A DNA stretch of 64,000 nt from NCBI GenBank assembly GCA_001051155.2, contig JYIP02000019.1, positions 53,093 through 117,092 of the forward strand, written 5' to 3'. A program made the translations under genes and the position numbers. A model generated the notes under the pieces. That model made no database searches. It was not told where the DNA came from and worked only from the letters and a program-made list of their open reading frames with translations. The DNA comes from Chrysoporthe austroafricana. Lineage: Eukaryota > Ascomycota > Sordariomycetes > Diaporthales > Cryphonectriaceae. Positions 32,210 through 43,981 of the stretch are shown here, one piece after another (position 1 is the stretch's first letter; each line of letters opens with the position of its first letter).

Positions 32210-34120
32210 TCAGCACCTAAATTTAGGGTCGAACCCACCGGCCCTAAACCATCTCGCAACAAAGCACAACACGAACCCGACCAGCGTCGCACAGGCGGCC
32301 CAGATCTGGGCTCCGATGTACTCGCCACCAGCCGCGGTCTGCAAGGCGCCTCCGACAGGCGGGCCCGTCATGGACGCGAAGCTGATGATGGCAAAGGCCA
32401 TGCCCATCCTCGTACCCACCTTGTCTAGGCGAGGCGTGATGCTGGCCACGGTGGTAGGTATGAGGCACTGAAAGGAAGCGGATATGGCTCCGTAGAAGGC
32501 CGTCCAGACGTAATAGCCCGCCACGCTGGAGACAGCCAGCCAGCAAAAGGCCACTACCGCCCAGATGAGCGTGACCGGTATCACGACATTGAGGGGGCCG
32601 AAGCGGTCGGAAAAGAGGGGCACGAGGACCCGGAAGGGGAAGCCCGCGCCGTTCACGATGATGACCAGGATGGAGGCGGAGGTGTAGGTTAGGCTAAGGA
32701 CATCGGTCGCATATGAGGCAATCTATAAATGTGAGTATCTACTACTCCAGCCAGTTTTCTATTTCGATAGGGAAGAGCAGACGCACGTAGTAGAATGTGT
32801 AGTAGTTTGCCCACATGATCAGCCACCAACCGACAAGGAAGACGTTCCAGACCGGCTCCCGGAAAGCCATCCAGTCGATCATGGCACCTGACTTCCTTGG
32901 AGGCAGGCGCGGACGCATGAGGGCGACACATACTGTGAGAGCACCAAGGTTGATGAACCCGAGCACTCTTGTGGTCCAGGCGAATCCGAGCTTGGTGGAT
33001 AAGCAAGTCAGCTTCTCTGGCATTGGGTACCTCATTAGGAAAGACGGGGGAGGACCAGATCACTGGAAATTTCAAGACTTACCTTGGGAATTAGCTGTCT
33101 AACGACAACAGGATATATCATGCCGCCCGCTGAGTTGCCCGTGGTAAGGACTCCCATGGCAAGTCCACGTCTCTTATCAAAATACTGCGTCGGCCATCAG
33201 TCTGATAGTCCCCAAGCCACAGACTAGTATATGATGTGTTGCTCACAGTCGCCACGAGGGCCAAGGCTGGGGTGAAGAAGATCCCACCTCCAACTCCGGT
33301 GAGGAAACCTTGTGTGATCATGAGCTGCCAATACTGAGTGCAGATACTCATGAGGAACAGTCCCAACACCTGGAGGACTGCGCCGACGAAGAACGTCGGT
33401 ACGAAGAAACCAGCATCCAGCAGGCGTCCAGTGAAGACGCCACCGATCATCGTCAACCAAATCTGTAAAGAGCCGATCCAGGAGATAACGGACGGGGACT
33501 TGTCGGGCATCGTTTGCTCATAGTACGTCTGGAAGCTGCCGAAAGAATTCAGGTAGCCCCATGTCACAAATATGGCGAGCCTAAAACACCAGTTCGCGTT
33601 AGTTGAGTGTTTAGGAGGCCCAGAGGTTCTGCACTGCGAGACCTGTTCACGAGAAGATGGGTGCCTAGGCTGTGGTACGCTGGGGGTTTCCTCACCATCC
33701 CTACTTGAACATTAGCGTGCAATAATTTTTCAATAGATAAACCTGCATCTATATCGGTGTCTAGCAACGAAAAGGACATACACAAGCCACTTGAGTCCAG
33801 GCCTTCAAACCACCGTCCGGAGGGGGCGGCGGCTCTGGCCAGCCCCGAGTAGTCACACGAGAGGCAACAGCTGTCAATACATTGCTTGCAGACCTCCTTA
33901 AGTCTCCAGATCTTCTAGAAGCTTTTGTCCTCTCACGGCTGATGGGTCGAGTCAAAGGGAGGGGATCCTCGACCGGGTCATGGTCTCCGTCGTGCGACGA
34001 GCCGTCGTGATCGGAGTGGTCATCCGAAGACTCGTGATCCAAGTCGGAAGCGTCATGGTGCTGGTTCTTTTCCAAATCACCACCTTTAAACGAATGACGT
34101 GAAGTCTGGCGTCCAGCCAT
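32210..34120 (-). CDS. MFS monocarboxylate transporter-like protein
   Basis: Six exons: 33782-34120, 33696-33700 (5 nt), 33247-33580, 33083-33184, 32787-32990 and 32210-32722. They encode 498 aa in consistent phase. The N-terminal ~100 aa are hydrophilic, with a His/Asp/Ser-rich run (DHESSDDHSDHDGSSHDGD). The transporter begins with the MCT motif DGGLKAWTQVAC, which joins through the micro-exon (Gly-Trp) to LAIFVTWGYLNSFGSFQTYY, as expected for helix 1. Next come SWIGSLQIWLTMIGG, the loop YFDKRRGLAMG (the MCT helix 4/5 signature), GNSAGGMIYPVV, and the C-terminal six helices ending LVGFVLCFVARWF. The family carries monocarboxylates, riboflavin or other small acids across the plasma membrane. 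The substrate here is unknown. It is divergent from the GST gene across ~860 bp, so the two may share regulation. Confidence 0.88.
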
Positions 34121-34983
34121 AGTCAGCGAACAGGCTCAGATAGCGAGGGGATTGGTATAGTTGAAGTACAGTGAAAACAAAAATCAGTACCCGTGTCTTC
34201 TGACCGCCATTTTTATGGGAAACGAGTCAAGATTCAGGAATTTCACATCGCCCAACTCTCGAGCCAACGCCACTATTTTATTCCCGGGCACAGGCTTCGA
34301 CGAGCCCTTCACTGACACGACTGGCTCCGTCTTCGGCCCCTCAGGTATCCACAGTACCGTCACCGCAAGGCGTGAATCACCGGCCCGGAACGGCTGCGTC
34401 CCACCCGTCCCCACTCTTCCGCCCTGTAAGGCCCGCCCCGAGCGTTCGGTGCCCGGGCCTTTCTTGGGCACTGCTTGGGGTAACTGTCGCCTTGAATTGC
34501 CCAATGGGATCTCTCCAGGCCTGCCAAGATGCCAAGGTCACCTAGGGGCCAGGCTAAGTTCGCCGGGAGGCTTCTAAGCGTTCATCGCCACTCACACATG
34601 TTGAAGACTACCTAGAACCACTTATAATTACCACCCGACAGCCTTACCTAGTCTGGTAGGCCTCCAGATCTTGCTACAAGTCTCTTTCCTCTTTTTTTTT
34701 CTTTCTCTCTCGCTCCATGAAGGCATCATCACCAGATTCCTGACGGTCCCTATGTAACTATGTCCCGGTAGAAGTTCCTTGGCTTGTGAACGGCCTAATT
34801 GTAGATGGTACGACGAGGTCATCATGAGTCATTCTGAGCGAAACTACTATATTGTATGTCTCACGAAGCTCACCATGTCGAGTTGTATTTAAGACGCCCA
34901 GTTCCCATGGAGGCCAAAGGTGATCTTCTGGGCTACAAGCGTCCTCGCAAACCATCTCAAGCCTACTCATTACCTGCCTAAGA
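34121..34983. other. Divergent promoter region of MCT-like and GST genes
   Basis: An 863-bp spacer between the starts of the transporter (minus) and the glutathione transferase (plus). CT-rich tract TCTTTCCTCTTTTTTTTTC at about 34682-34700. No supportable gene. The frames at 34161-34577 and 34184-34504 overlap on opposite strands and have no domain. Confidence 0.4.
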
Positions 34984-35808
34984 ATGTCGACACCGTTGCT
35001 CACCCTCTACGACATCGCCTCCGGGCCGCCCGTTCGTACCTACGCTCCCAACCCCTGGAAGGCAAGGTACGCCGACGACCGGTATCTCAGGTCTAAGGGG
35101 GAAACAGTTAACTAAGTATCTGCCAGACAAGCCTTAAACTTTAAGCGCCTGCACAACGGTCTTCAGTACGAGACGCACTGGGTCGAGCTCACCAAGGTGA
35201 CCGAGGTCCGCAAGAGCCTCGGCTCCGCTCCCGTCCGGAAGCACCACATCGACGGCGGCGACTTCTACACGCTGCCCGTGGTCGTGGACCACTCGACCGG
35301 CGAGACGGTGGGGGATTCGTTCGACATCGCCCTCTATCTCGACAAACAATACCCCAGTAGAGACGGGGAGCCGGTGCTCTTCCCGGAGTCCACCGTCTCG
35401 CTCCAGCGTGCCTTCAACACGTTTGTGGACAAGGTATTCTCTGATCATGTGGTGCTGGTATGTCAATCGATCCCGTTCAACCCGGAGACCGCGGAGGAGA
35501 CGAAGGCAGAATTCTGCCGCCGCGCCGGGAAGAAAAGCTGGGATGAGCTAGGCGCCTACGGGGAACAAAGGGCCGCGCTGCTGAGGAGTTTCGAAGCCGC
35601 ACTCGACGATGTGGCAAAGCTGTACACCAGGCGAGATGAAGGGCCATTTCTGGAAGGCGCGACGCCGATGTATGCGGACCTGATATTGGGCGGGTGGTTG
35701 CGGATGATGAAAGAGACCCTGCCGGAGTGGCAGGAGCTGAGAGGCTGGCATGATGGGCTCTGGGGTTCGGTGTGCGACGCACTGAATAAGTACACGCAGA
35801 TTGATTGA
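34984..35808 (+). CDS. Glutathione S-transferase (fungal type)
   Basis: Exons 34984-35066 and 35127-35808 encode 254 aa, normal for a cytosolic GST. The N-terminal thioredoxin-like domain shows LLTLYDIASGPP, then YAPNPWKAR/QALNFK across the intron, a GTLPVV-like DFYTLPVVVD with the cis-proline, and the glutathione gamma-Glu-binding pair as DS in VGDSFDIALYLDKQYP. The helical C-terminal domain ends TPMYADLILGGWLRMM, the usual hydrophobic core helix. The family conjugates or reduces electrophiles with glutathione. This subtype resembles fungal FuA/etherase-like GSTs, but the class is not certain. A detoxification role alongside the divergent transporter is inference. The start has the ATG closest to the domain. 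Confidence 0.9.
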
Positions 35809-36515
35809 GGGCAACGTTTTGAGATGAATTTTGTTCGTACGATCGCAAAATCATGGCAAAATGTACGTCCTATAAGGGTAAGGATGGAAACGGGGAGGCA
35901 ATAATTAACTGCCTGGAGAAGTCGGGATCATTTTAGGACATAAAAAACCATCCTCGCTATGTCGAGGGTTTCTTTCGTATTCTGGCCTTTCTAAACCTGA
36001 TACGGATGAATTGGACTCAAGGTGTTGACTCGATTTATTTTGACCGCTGTTGAGTTTGGCAATGAAATCAGGCGGCGCGGTAAACCATTGCGGCAACTAT
36101 CAACGGTTGACCCATTTATCTACTTTCTGGCAGAGCTTTGGCTTAGGGGGTGGAGAGGTTTCGCATCTATAAGCGAGAGCTGTTACATGGCTGTGGTGTC
36201 AAACTGGACAGAAGTGAATACTGACAGTCTGGCTGGCCTCGCTCGAGGTAAGCACATGGAATAATTGTCTACAGGTCTTCCAATATTGTCAGCCTTCGTT
36301 AGCGCTACCAAAAGCCAAAGTGCATAGAAATGCGAAGTCCATCTCTTCGTTCGAACTAATCTACCTTAACATAAAAATCACAGCCCCCGTGATTACTTAG
36401 TCCTGGCTGAGTCATGCCCACAGCTGAGATCATTCGCCGCACCTCGTTGCCTCTTTGTGATTTGGAGTCAATTTGTATTTCGGATTTTCTGGCTTGTCAA
36501 GTACTTGCCCCTCGC
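35809..36515. other. Convergent 3' region
   Basis: Between the ends of the GST and DAL5-like genes. No gene is seen; only short random frames. Confidence 0.4.
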
Positions 36516-38199
36516 CTACAAGCTGTAGACAAACTCTGGGTTCTCCCTGTCCGTCAGATCATAGAACTCCTGACCCTCGAGCTTCACATAGCCCGGCTGT
36601 GCCCGGGCTTCCGCCTTCTTCTTGTTCTGGTATCTGCACCAGAAATAGATGAACAGCACGTCCAGCAATGCGAGCCCATAGCATATCACGATGGTGATCT
36701 CCGCGGGCCTATACTCGGGCGCATCCTTGGCCTGGAAGACCTGAGGTCCAATGATATTCCCCACGCAGTAGCCGATGAGGTACATGGCCGCAACAGTGGT
36801 CTTCTTCGTCCAACCTGCAACATTTGTCGAGATGAGAGACAATATGGCCACAAAAGGTGTCGGTGAGGCCTGCGTCAGGTAGTAGCCGATGAGGCGGCCG
36901 ACGCTGTGGTTGTTGTCGAGGCAGGTGATCAGAAGCATGCCGAGGATTGCACAAAGCAAGCCTGACATAGATACGAGGAGGCGGTTCCCGAGCCTGTCAC
37001 CGATGACTCCCGCTGCAATCAGTGAGACAACCTTCCGAGAAATGTCAGCAGGAGGGTCCCAGGTATAAGAAGCTCGAGCGAGACCGAGCTGTACGAGAAT
37101 GAGATGGCATGCAGTGATGGTCAAAAGAACATACCTCTACAGCTCCGCCAGGCGTTCCCAGCAACAGGGACTGTTCGTTCGAGAACCCGAAAGACACAAT
37201 CAGCTGGCTGAAGAAGTTCGAAATTCCCCCGTTCGGTATATCAGCGACCAGGCTGTAGAATACAAAGGCCCAGATCATCGGGTCGGTGATCGCCTCCTTG
37301 AACTGGTAGAATTTGAAGTGCTTGTTGCCAACACCCTGTTGGTTGATCCTGATCCGCTCCACGGCGAGGATCCTCTCTTTCGGCGTCAAGAAACGTGCAT
37401 TCAGCTGGTTGTCTGGCATGAAGTAGAGGAAGAGGCACCCAATAAAAGCGGTGAACAGCCCGATGACCAGGAACAAGAGCTGCCACGACTCGACGGAGAC
37501 CGGATGCTTCGCGGTGCCGACCGCGATGCCGTACGCCACGAAGCCGCCGAGGATCTGGCCCCATCCGTTGAAGCTGAACCAGATGCCGGTCCTCGCCCCC
37601 TGCTCTTTGATTGTGTACCACTGCGAGGTGAAGAGGGCAAAGCCAGGCGTGACGGCCGACTCGAAAACACCCAGGAAAAAGCGAACTGTCATGGCACCGG
37701 CGAAGTTCTTCGTGGCGGCCATGCAGCTGAGAACGAGACCCCACATGATCACGTTGAACGCCGACCATTTGCCCAGAGGGAGTCGCTGCAGGAGACGGTT
37801 GGTCGGATACTCCCAGAAGAGATAGCCGAAGTAGAACATGCTGCCGATCCAGCTGTACTCCTGCCCGACGAGGTTCAGGTCGGTCTTGAGGCCCATGATG
37901 GACGCATAGGATACCGTCGTCTTGTCGAGGTAGTTGAGGCCGTAGACCAGACACAGGAGCGGCATCAGGTGCCAGTCGATCTTGCGCAAGAGCTTGCGCT
38001 CGTCCTCCGGCGTGAGCTCGATTACCTCGCCATTCTCGCCCTCGAGGACTTTCAGGGCCTCATCAGCGTCGTTGCGGTCGGCGTGCTTGAGAACGACGGT
38101 GCCGACTTTCTCGTCAGCGACGCCGGCGGCGGTGCTGGCCTTCTCGGGGTCGCTGGGGAACGGAGGCGATGCCTCGACGGACTTTTCTATATCAGACAT
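36516..38199 (-). CDS. MFS anion:cation symporter, allantoate permease (Dal5)-type
   Basis: Exons 37135-38199 and 36516-37031 encode 526 aa. The N-terminal ~70 aa are hydrophilic. The body follows the ACS family pattern: EDERKLLRKIDWHLMPLLCL leading to helix 1 (GLNYLDKTTVSYASIMGL), SWIGSMFYFGYLFWEYPTN, LLQRLPLGKWSAFNVIMWG, MTVRFFLGVFESAVTPGFAL, WYTIKEQGARTGIWFSFNGWG, and in the second half GVIGDRLGNRLLVSM and AGWTKKTTVAAMYLIGYCVGNIIGPQ. The family takes up allantoate, ureidosuccinate, nicotinate, small peptides or other organic anions by proton symport at the plasma membrane. The individual substrate cannot be told from sequence. The intron sits after GGAVE in phase 0. The 385-aa frame on the opposite strand is a codon-bias shadow. 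Confidence 0.93.
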
Positions 38200-39589
38200 G
38201 ATGGGCCACGAGTCGGAACATTGACATCATTGCGCTTGCGGATGCAGGTAACGTGAGAAAGAGCACGGATAAAGTATCCAGAGATGAATGAGAGGGCGTT
38301 GGAGAGTACTCCACCCCTCACGCTTGTATTACCAGGATTGAGCTTATCTGTCTGCAGATCATATCATATCCCTATTCTGATTGATAGATGGCATGATGGC
38401 GACTTGCTGGACAAGGTTGTTTTTTGCGAACCCGCCCGGCACCATATCACCGTGCTTGACTAATGTCGCCGATCCGGTTCTCAGCGGACCTGGATGGTTA
38501 TCTATCTTCAGCAGCAGGAGATCCTTTTTAACAAGACGTCAAGACAAATGCATCCACAATATGAAACGATGTTAACGATTCCTTCGATCTCATCGTATGA
38601 GCGCAATCATTTCCTCTTCACTTTCGCCTTTGCGGGGTAAATAAACGGGCGACCAAGCACGCCACGGCGCCGTGGAGGCTTGAGAGGTTTGGAGAATCGC
38701 CCGGCATGATATCAATATCGGCCTCGAAAATGAGACCATGGAGGTTTTGTTGCTGGCCAGTACGGCTTAGCTGGCGGTGACCTGGAAGCCAGACCGTGGG
38801 TATGGCCACAATAACCAGCAAGAGAGGATGAGACTGGTCAAATAAGAATGTTGTCCCGTATTAGCAAATTGTTGTTGTAACAGGAAATGGTAAATGAGTT
38901 ACGACCCCCACAAGAGCATGCACTATCAGGAGCTCTATTATTTTCTATGCATAGCTGTTAAGGGCCCCTACCTCAAACCCCCCTCCGCTTTCACTCTTCT
39001 ACCCGCTTTCTCTTTTGAGTGATTCGGCTATAGAACTTATGGTGACGGCAATCAGAGCTTACTGTCTATATAGCTGGTGTTAGCAGCAGGCCTCTTTCAA
39101 TCTATTATGCCATATTTTCATCCCCCAACCTAGGTACTTAGTATGTGGGTACCTAGGTAGCCACACGGACATAGAGGTTGGCCGCAATTTGCTATGACCA
39201 TTGCCTCTATGTCTCTCACACAAGTCCTACATGCTCACAAGATGATAACTATGGTAAAGACACTGAAGTTCCCAAACTTGATGATTTACTTGAATTGACA
39301 ACCACCACTACTACCTACGAAGCCATAGTATCTCTCTAAATTGCGCTCTGACCTACCGAGCCTCGACGAAGCCAGAACCACACAAGCCTAGGTTCTTTCA
39401 AACCACCCTGATTAATATCACACACGACGACCAGCCATCCAGATGTAAAGTGACTGCATCAAAAACACAGAAGGCCATAACCATGTCAACCCTACGGTGC
39501 AGGAATGAATAACGCAACGTCCCGGCTCCCTTGAGCTATTCCCTAGCTAGGACATGTTGGCTGGTCTCCACCCACAGCGACGCATCTCC
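38200..39589. other. Gene-free intergenic region
   Basis: About 1.4 kb. The promoter of the Dal5-type gene is at the left end. A double ACCTAGGTA motif is at 39129-39160. No gene is seen. Confidence 0.45.
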
Positions 39590-42500
39590 CTACGCCCAAG
39601 GCCGCGCTGCCGGGGCTCTCATGTCGACAGCCTCTCGCGGTACCCGATCAGCGGGTATCCCCATGGGCGCTTCCGCGTCCGCCTGGGCTTGGAAGGCCGC
39701 CGCATCTTCAGCGACTAGATCATAGCTCTGTGGGACGTAACTAGGGTGCACGCGTGGCAACTTGCGCACGGGCGCGATGTCATCGCCGTCGTCGTCGTCG
39801 TCGTCGTCGTCGCCAGGTCTTGGTCGCTTCAGGCCGAAGAAGCTCGTGAGCCTTGAAAACACGTTCGACCATCCGGGTAAGTGATAGTCACCAGCTATGG
39901 TACCGTCTGGCTGCAATCCCATGGCTGTTGAAGAATCTCATTGTCAGCATCGACTGTGCTACTATAGGACGAGGCCTGCTGGAAGCGTCTTACCTTGACC
40001 GACCATGGCCATAACCTGACCCTTGACCACCTCTCTCTGGCGCGGTGTATCCCCGATAGGAAAGATCCTGCGACCCTGGTTGTATTTGACCCTCTCGTCC
40101 GAGTACGGCCTCGCCTTGGGTCGGTAATAGGTCCACGGTGTCGGGTCCTCGAGGATCGGATCCCAGAGCTGCTGTGGGTCGATGTCCACGTCGCTCTTGA
40201 TGCGTTGCTGCGTCGCGGTGCTCTGCAGCTGGAGGGGCCACCGGTCCAGGCTGAAGAATTTCTTGACCGTGCCCCGGACCTCAGGCTTGGCCCAGTCCCA
40301 AATGGATTCGCGCGTCTTCGGTGCGTTGGGGTTTGTGTAGTCCGTTGACCGTCCTGGGTACAGCATGCTGTCGTTCTTGACACACTCGTCGATGATACCC
40401 TTGCGGATGGCGTCAAGCGCATCATCTTGCGTTACGTCCACATCATCCCCCTGGTCCAGCGTGAATCTCCAGAGGTCATTCAGGGGACTGTCATGCTGGA
40501 CGAATTCATCCCCTGTTAGTCGGCAAAATTCCTCACTGAACTCAGTCAGCGTTGCCTGCATGTTGGCGATTGTCGGCTTTCCCTGGCTGGACGGCCAGCC
40601 ATTTCTCTCTTTTGCTTGCAATGTCCGAGTGGCGCATCCCCACCTGTAGGCAAGGCAGTGAAAGTAATTTGAGACATTGTGATCTAACACCTGGCGTTCC
40701 CCTTGAACTAGATCTTGCCATGTGAGACGATCAGTGAAACGGGGCGCGAAGACCATGTCCTCAGGGAACTCCTCAAAATTCAGTTCGTCTTCACTGCGGT
40801 GCTGCCAGATTATGAGGTCCTCCGGGAAGTAGTCCAGTGTCGGTCGTAAGACCCTACCATAAGTACGCCAGTCCTCGGTATAGGTGCATCGCCCCTGAGC
40901 TGCGAGACGTTCGAGCCACATTTTGACGTCGTATGGATAGAACTTGGTCTTCTTGACGGGCCCATCCATCTTCGCCATGTGATTAATGAGGTCTTCGATG
41001 CTGACCGAAGTCGCGCTGTCCGGGAACAAGGTATCAGAGGGGTCGTCGAATATGCGGCTCAGCCTCTCGGCGAACACAATGAAGAGTGCCGTACGAGGCT
41101 GAAGGTCGTGCACCATTTCCGCATTCATGGACTGGTTCAGGAGGAACCGGATCCATTCCAACTCAATCGGGTCTAAACAACGTTCGGTCCGTCCATACTG
41201 GCCAGGGACGACCTCCAGGTCTCGGGCCCGGTGCAAGCGAGGACGGTTCTGTGTGTTGAGGAGACCCTCCTGATACCAGTCTTCCATTTCTACGATCAGC
41301 CGTCGAGGTGCGATATGCTGCTCCCGGTCGAATATTGCCTTCAAGCTTCTCATCTGCTTTAGTTTGTCCTGTTGGATTTGCGTTTCTGAGTCGACCCCTC
41401 TCCAGACATAAGGACCCCAGAGGGAATGAGGCGGGAGCACGAACGGCATCAACAGCGGGCTCTGCTGCCCAGCCTGGTCATCATCTGCAGCACGGTCCAA
41501 ACCGGCACCAGGACCCCTTCTGCCGTGCCTTGCAATGACGTTGGCACGCGCCGCCTCCATACGGCCCCGATACCGGCCCCAGAACTGGTTCATGTTGGCG
41601 ATGAAACCCTGGGGATCAGTCTTGCCATCCGTCTTTCCCATCTGGTTGGGCTGCAGCTGGACCAGCGGTAGGGGCCGCCCTTTGCCGATTCCAGCCTTCT
41701 TCTTCACCTCCTCGCGGTCCAGAGGCTCGGCGGGAAGCGTGAGCATGCGCCCCTCGTGCTGGGCGACCTTTTGGTTCTCTAAGCTCGTGAACTGCCTCAG
41801 GGCCGCCTGGAGGCCCGCACGACGGGCGCCTCGCTCTGCTGCGAAGCACTGTTCGCTGTTCTGGAGCAGCTCGCCGTCCCAGAGCCGCCTGCGTACATTG
41901 CCGTCCCCGTCCGTCTCCCAGTGCACCCAACCCCCGAAACCTACACCGTTCGCAATGCACTTGTCGTAGTACCAGTTCTCCCACATGTACATGTTGGGAT
42001 GGCTCGTCACGTCATCAAATTGGGGATCCCAAAATTGGTCCTCAGCCGCGGCGAGGGCTGTGATTCGGTCTGGCCGAGCAGCAGGCAGCGTCGGATTGAA
42101 GGGTAGCGCGCCCTCACGATCTTGCCTCCACATCTCGTTCACCGGACTCACTGGGAAGTCTCGGTCGGTTTGATCTCGTGGGAGGAGCCTGGAGGCTCTG
42201 GTTCCAGGGGTTGAGTAACCGAGCTGAAGGGGGCGGTCATACTGATACGGCAGACGCTCCCTATATCTGGGCTGATTGTCCGGGTCGAACACTCGCAGGG
42301 GGAGGAAGCTTCTGCCGTGGTAGTCCTGGAACAGCCGGTGCGTCCTCAATGCATCCTTTACCTCCCTGAGTACGGCGAGCGTCCCGGGTCCCAAGTTGAG
42401 CTCGGTTCCCCTACGCAGCTGCTCGTCGACCCACGCCTCACCCTCATCCGCCTCCCGCTGAAAGTCTCGACGCCGATCTACATCCTCGTCCCGGACCCAG

Positions 42501-43317
42501 TTCAGAAGCTGCTGGGCGCGCACGGCTATGGGCGGCTGCCGTTGGCCTCTCCAGATATGAGAGTTCCGCATGTCTTGAGGGTCCGGACGAGGAGGGGGCG
42601 GGACGGCGCCCTCAGTTTGAGCTTGGGGCCCTGTCCTACCTTGAAACGGGCTTCCTAGACGGTCATCTTCAAGGCTATCGTCGATATCCATCCTGTTATC
42701 AAACCGGATCGTCCAAGGGCTGGGCCCGGGACTGGGCAGGTGAGCTATTGAAACAGGGGTGCCTTCGTCGTTGCTGTCACTGTTGTTGCCAGCAGCGGTG
42801 GTTGCAGCTCGATAATGGCGTGAGGTGGCACCAATTGGCACATCCTTTCACGGTATGTCAGCTTATATGGCTGTTGGAGGCAGCGAGATGGTGATTGACT
42901 AACCTGCATAGGCGGCGGTGTTCGTGGGCTCCCGCCTAGTGGAGGCTGACCAGGTGGACTTCCGGCCGGAGAAGTTGGAGGGCTACCAGCTCCCCGGGCA
43001 GGCAAACGCCGACGGCGAGGCTCGTCACCACGATCACCAGGGCTACGACGCGGTGGTACGTCGACAGACCTCGTCCGGTCGTATCCATCGAAGACCTGCC
43101 GAATTACCGGGTCGGCTACTTGCCATGTCTGCTCAGTCCAGATGCCGCTGGCGAATCTGCTCGCGATTAATGCCGCTCTCTCTTCCGGCGAACTCCCCCG
43201 GGTGTCTGCGAAAGTAATTGCCCAATACTGCCTGACAGGCTCGGAAGCCTGCGGATAGGCATCTCTGAGCCTCTGGACGAAGACCGCGTCTAGCGGTCTG
43301 AGGTCTTGTTGGGACAT
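39590..43317 (-). CDS. Large orphan protein (1199 aa), unrecognised
   Basis: Exons 42904-43317, 39994-42844 and 39590-39924 join in consistent phase (GTTAGT and GTAAGA donors). I recognise no family. Residues 1-85 are a helical N-terminus (FVQRLRDAYPQASEPVRQYW). About 85-230 is disordered, Pro/Arg/Gly-rich. A large Trp/Tyr-rich middle follows, with many WD, WY and WR patches (MYMWENWYYDKCIANGVGFG, WIRFLLNQSMNAEMVHDL, YFHCLAYRWGCATRTL). Near the end is an eight-Asp run (about residue 1127) before a basic patch. There is no signal peptide or membrane helix, so a cytosolic or nuclear location is likely. It is transcribed divergently from another orphan 664 bp away. Long intact frames with normal introns argue that it is functional. 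The GC-rich antisense ORFs are shadows. Confidence 0.72.
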
Positions 43318-43981
43318 GGTGTACGATACCGGCTGCCGGGGCTGGTGGTTCCTCTAGTAGGCATCAATTCTCTTCGGATTTCTAAGGTGCGAACCTCAGA
43401 GAGGGACGTGAGAAAGCAGAAGCGAAGAAGGCGCGAGGAATCCAGGAACAAAACCCAAAGATGCACAGGGGAGTTCTCAATAGAGATGTTATTTGTCTAG
43501 ACATATGAGGACAATGGCCCTGTTTCTTTCTTGTACATATTGGAAAACGAAAACAAACTGCCGCTGCGCGGGCTACTTTCTTGCGGCGGAGAGCAACATC
43601 TTTGCTAGGAAGTACATCCAATTTCGGAAGTGCTGAGCCCATCCGCGTCCGCTATGCACAATGACAAAAAGCTAAATAAAAAAAAGACAAAGTCACAATT
43701 TGACGCTTCCGGAAAGGTTCAACACAAAGGACTCGAGAGCATCTGACGACTACACCAGCCGTCAAGAACGTCAAAGGGGAGATCCTTTCGGGAAGGGAAA
43801 GCTACTGCACCCTTTGTCCTGGAAGAGCAACACCAAAGTCTGCAACAATGATTGAATGCAGCTGGGGCAGAAATCGTTGGTACAATCGCTGACCCGCGGC
43901 CTCTGCCAAGATCCCCAGGCACTCGTGTACTACTCCGTCTTTTTGCGAATTCGGCCGAGGAACGTGGCCACCCTGGATACT
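43318..43981. promoter_or_regulatory. Shared divergent promoter of the two orphan genes
   Basis: A 664-bp spacer separates the two start codons. It carries an A-rich run near 43670-43690. No other gene fits. An alternative upstream ATG at 43856 would shorten it to 538 bp. Confidence 0.45.

Noticed and set aside
37099..38256. 385-aa plus-strand ORF
   Set aside because: Antisense to the Dal5-type transporter, whose family motifs are unmistakable; composition (Arg, Glu, His, Ala) is typical of a shadow frame.
43856..43981. Upstream ATG extending the DSGA protein by 42 residues
   Set aside because: Possible but the context at 43856 is weak (T at -3), while 43982 has A at -3 and G at +4.
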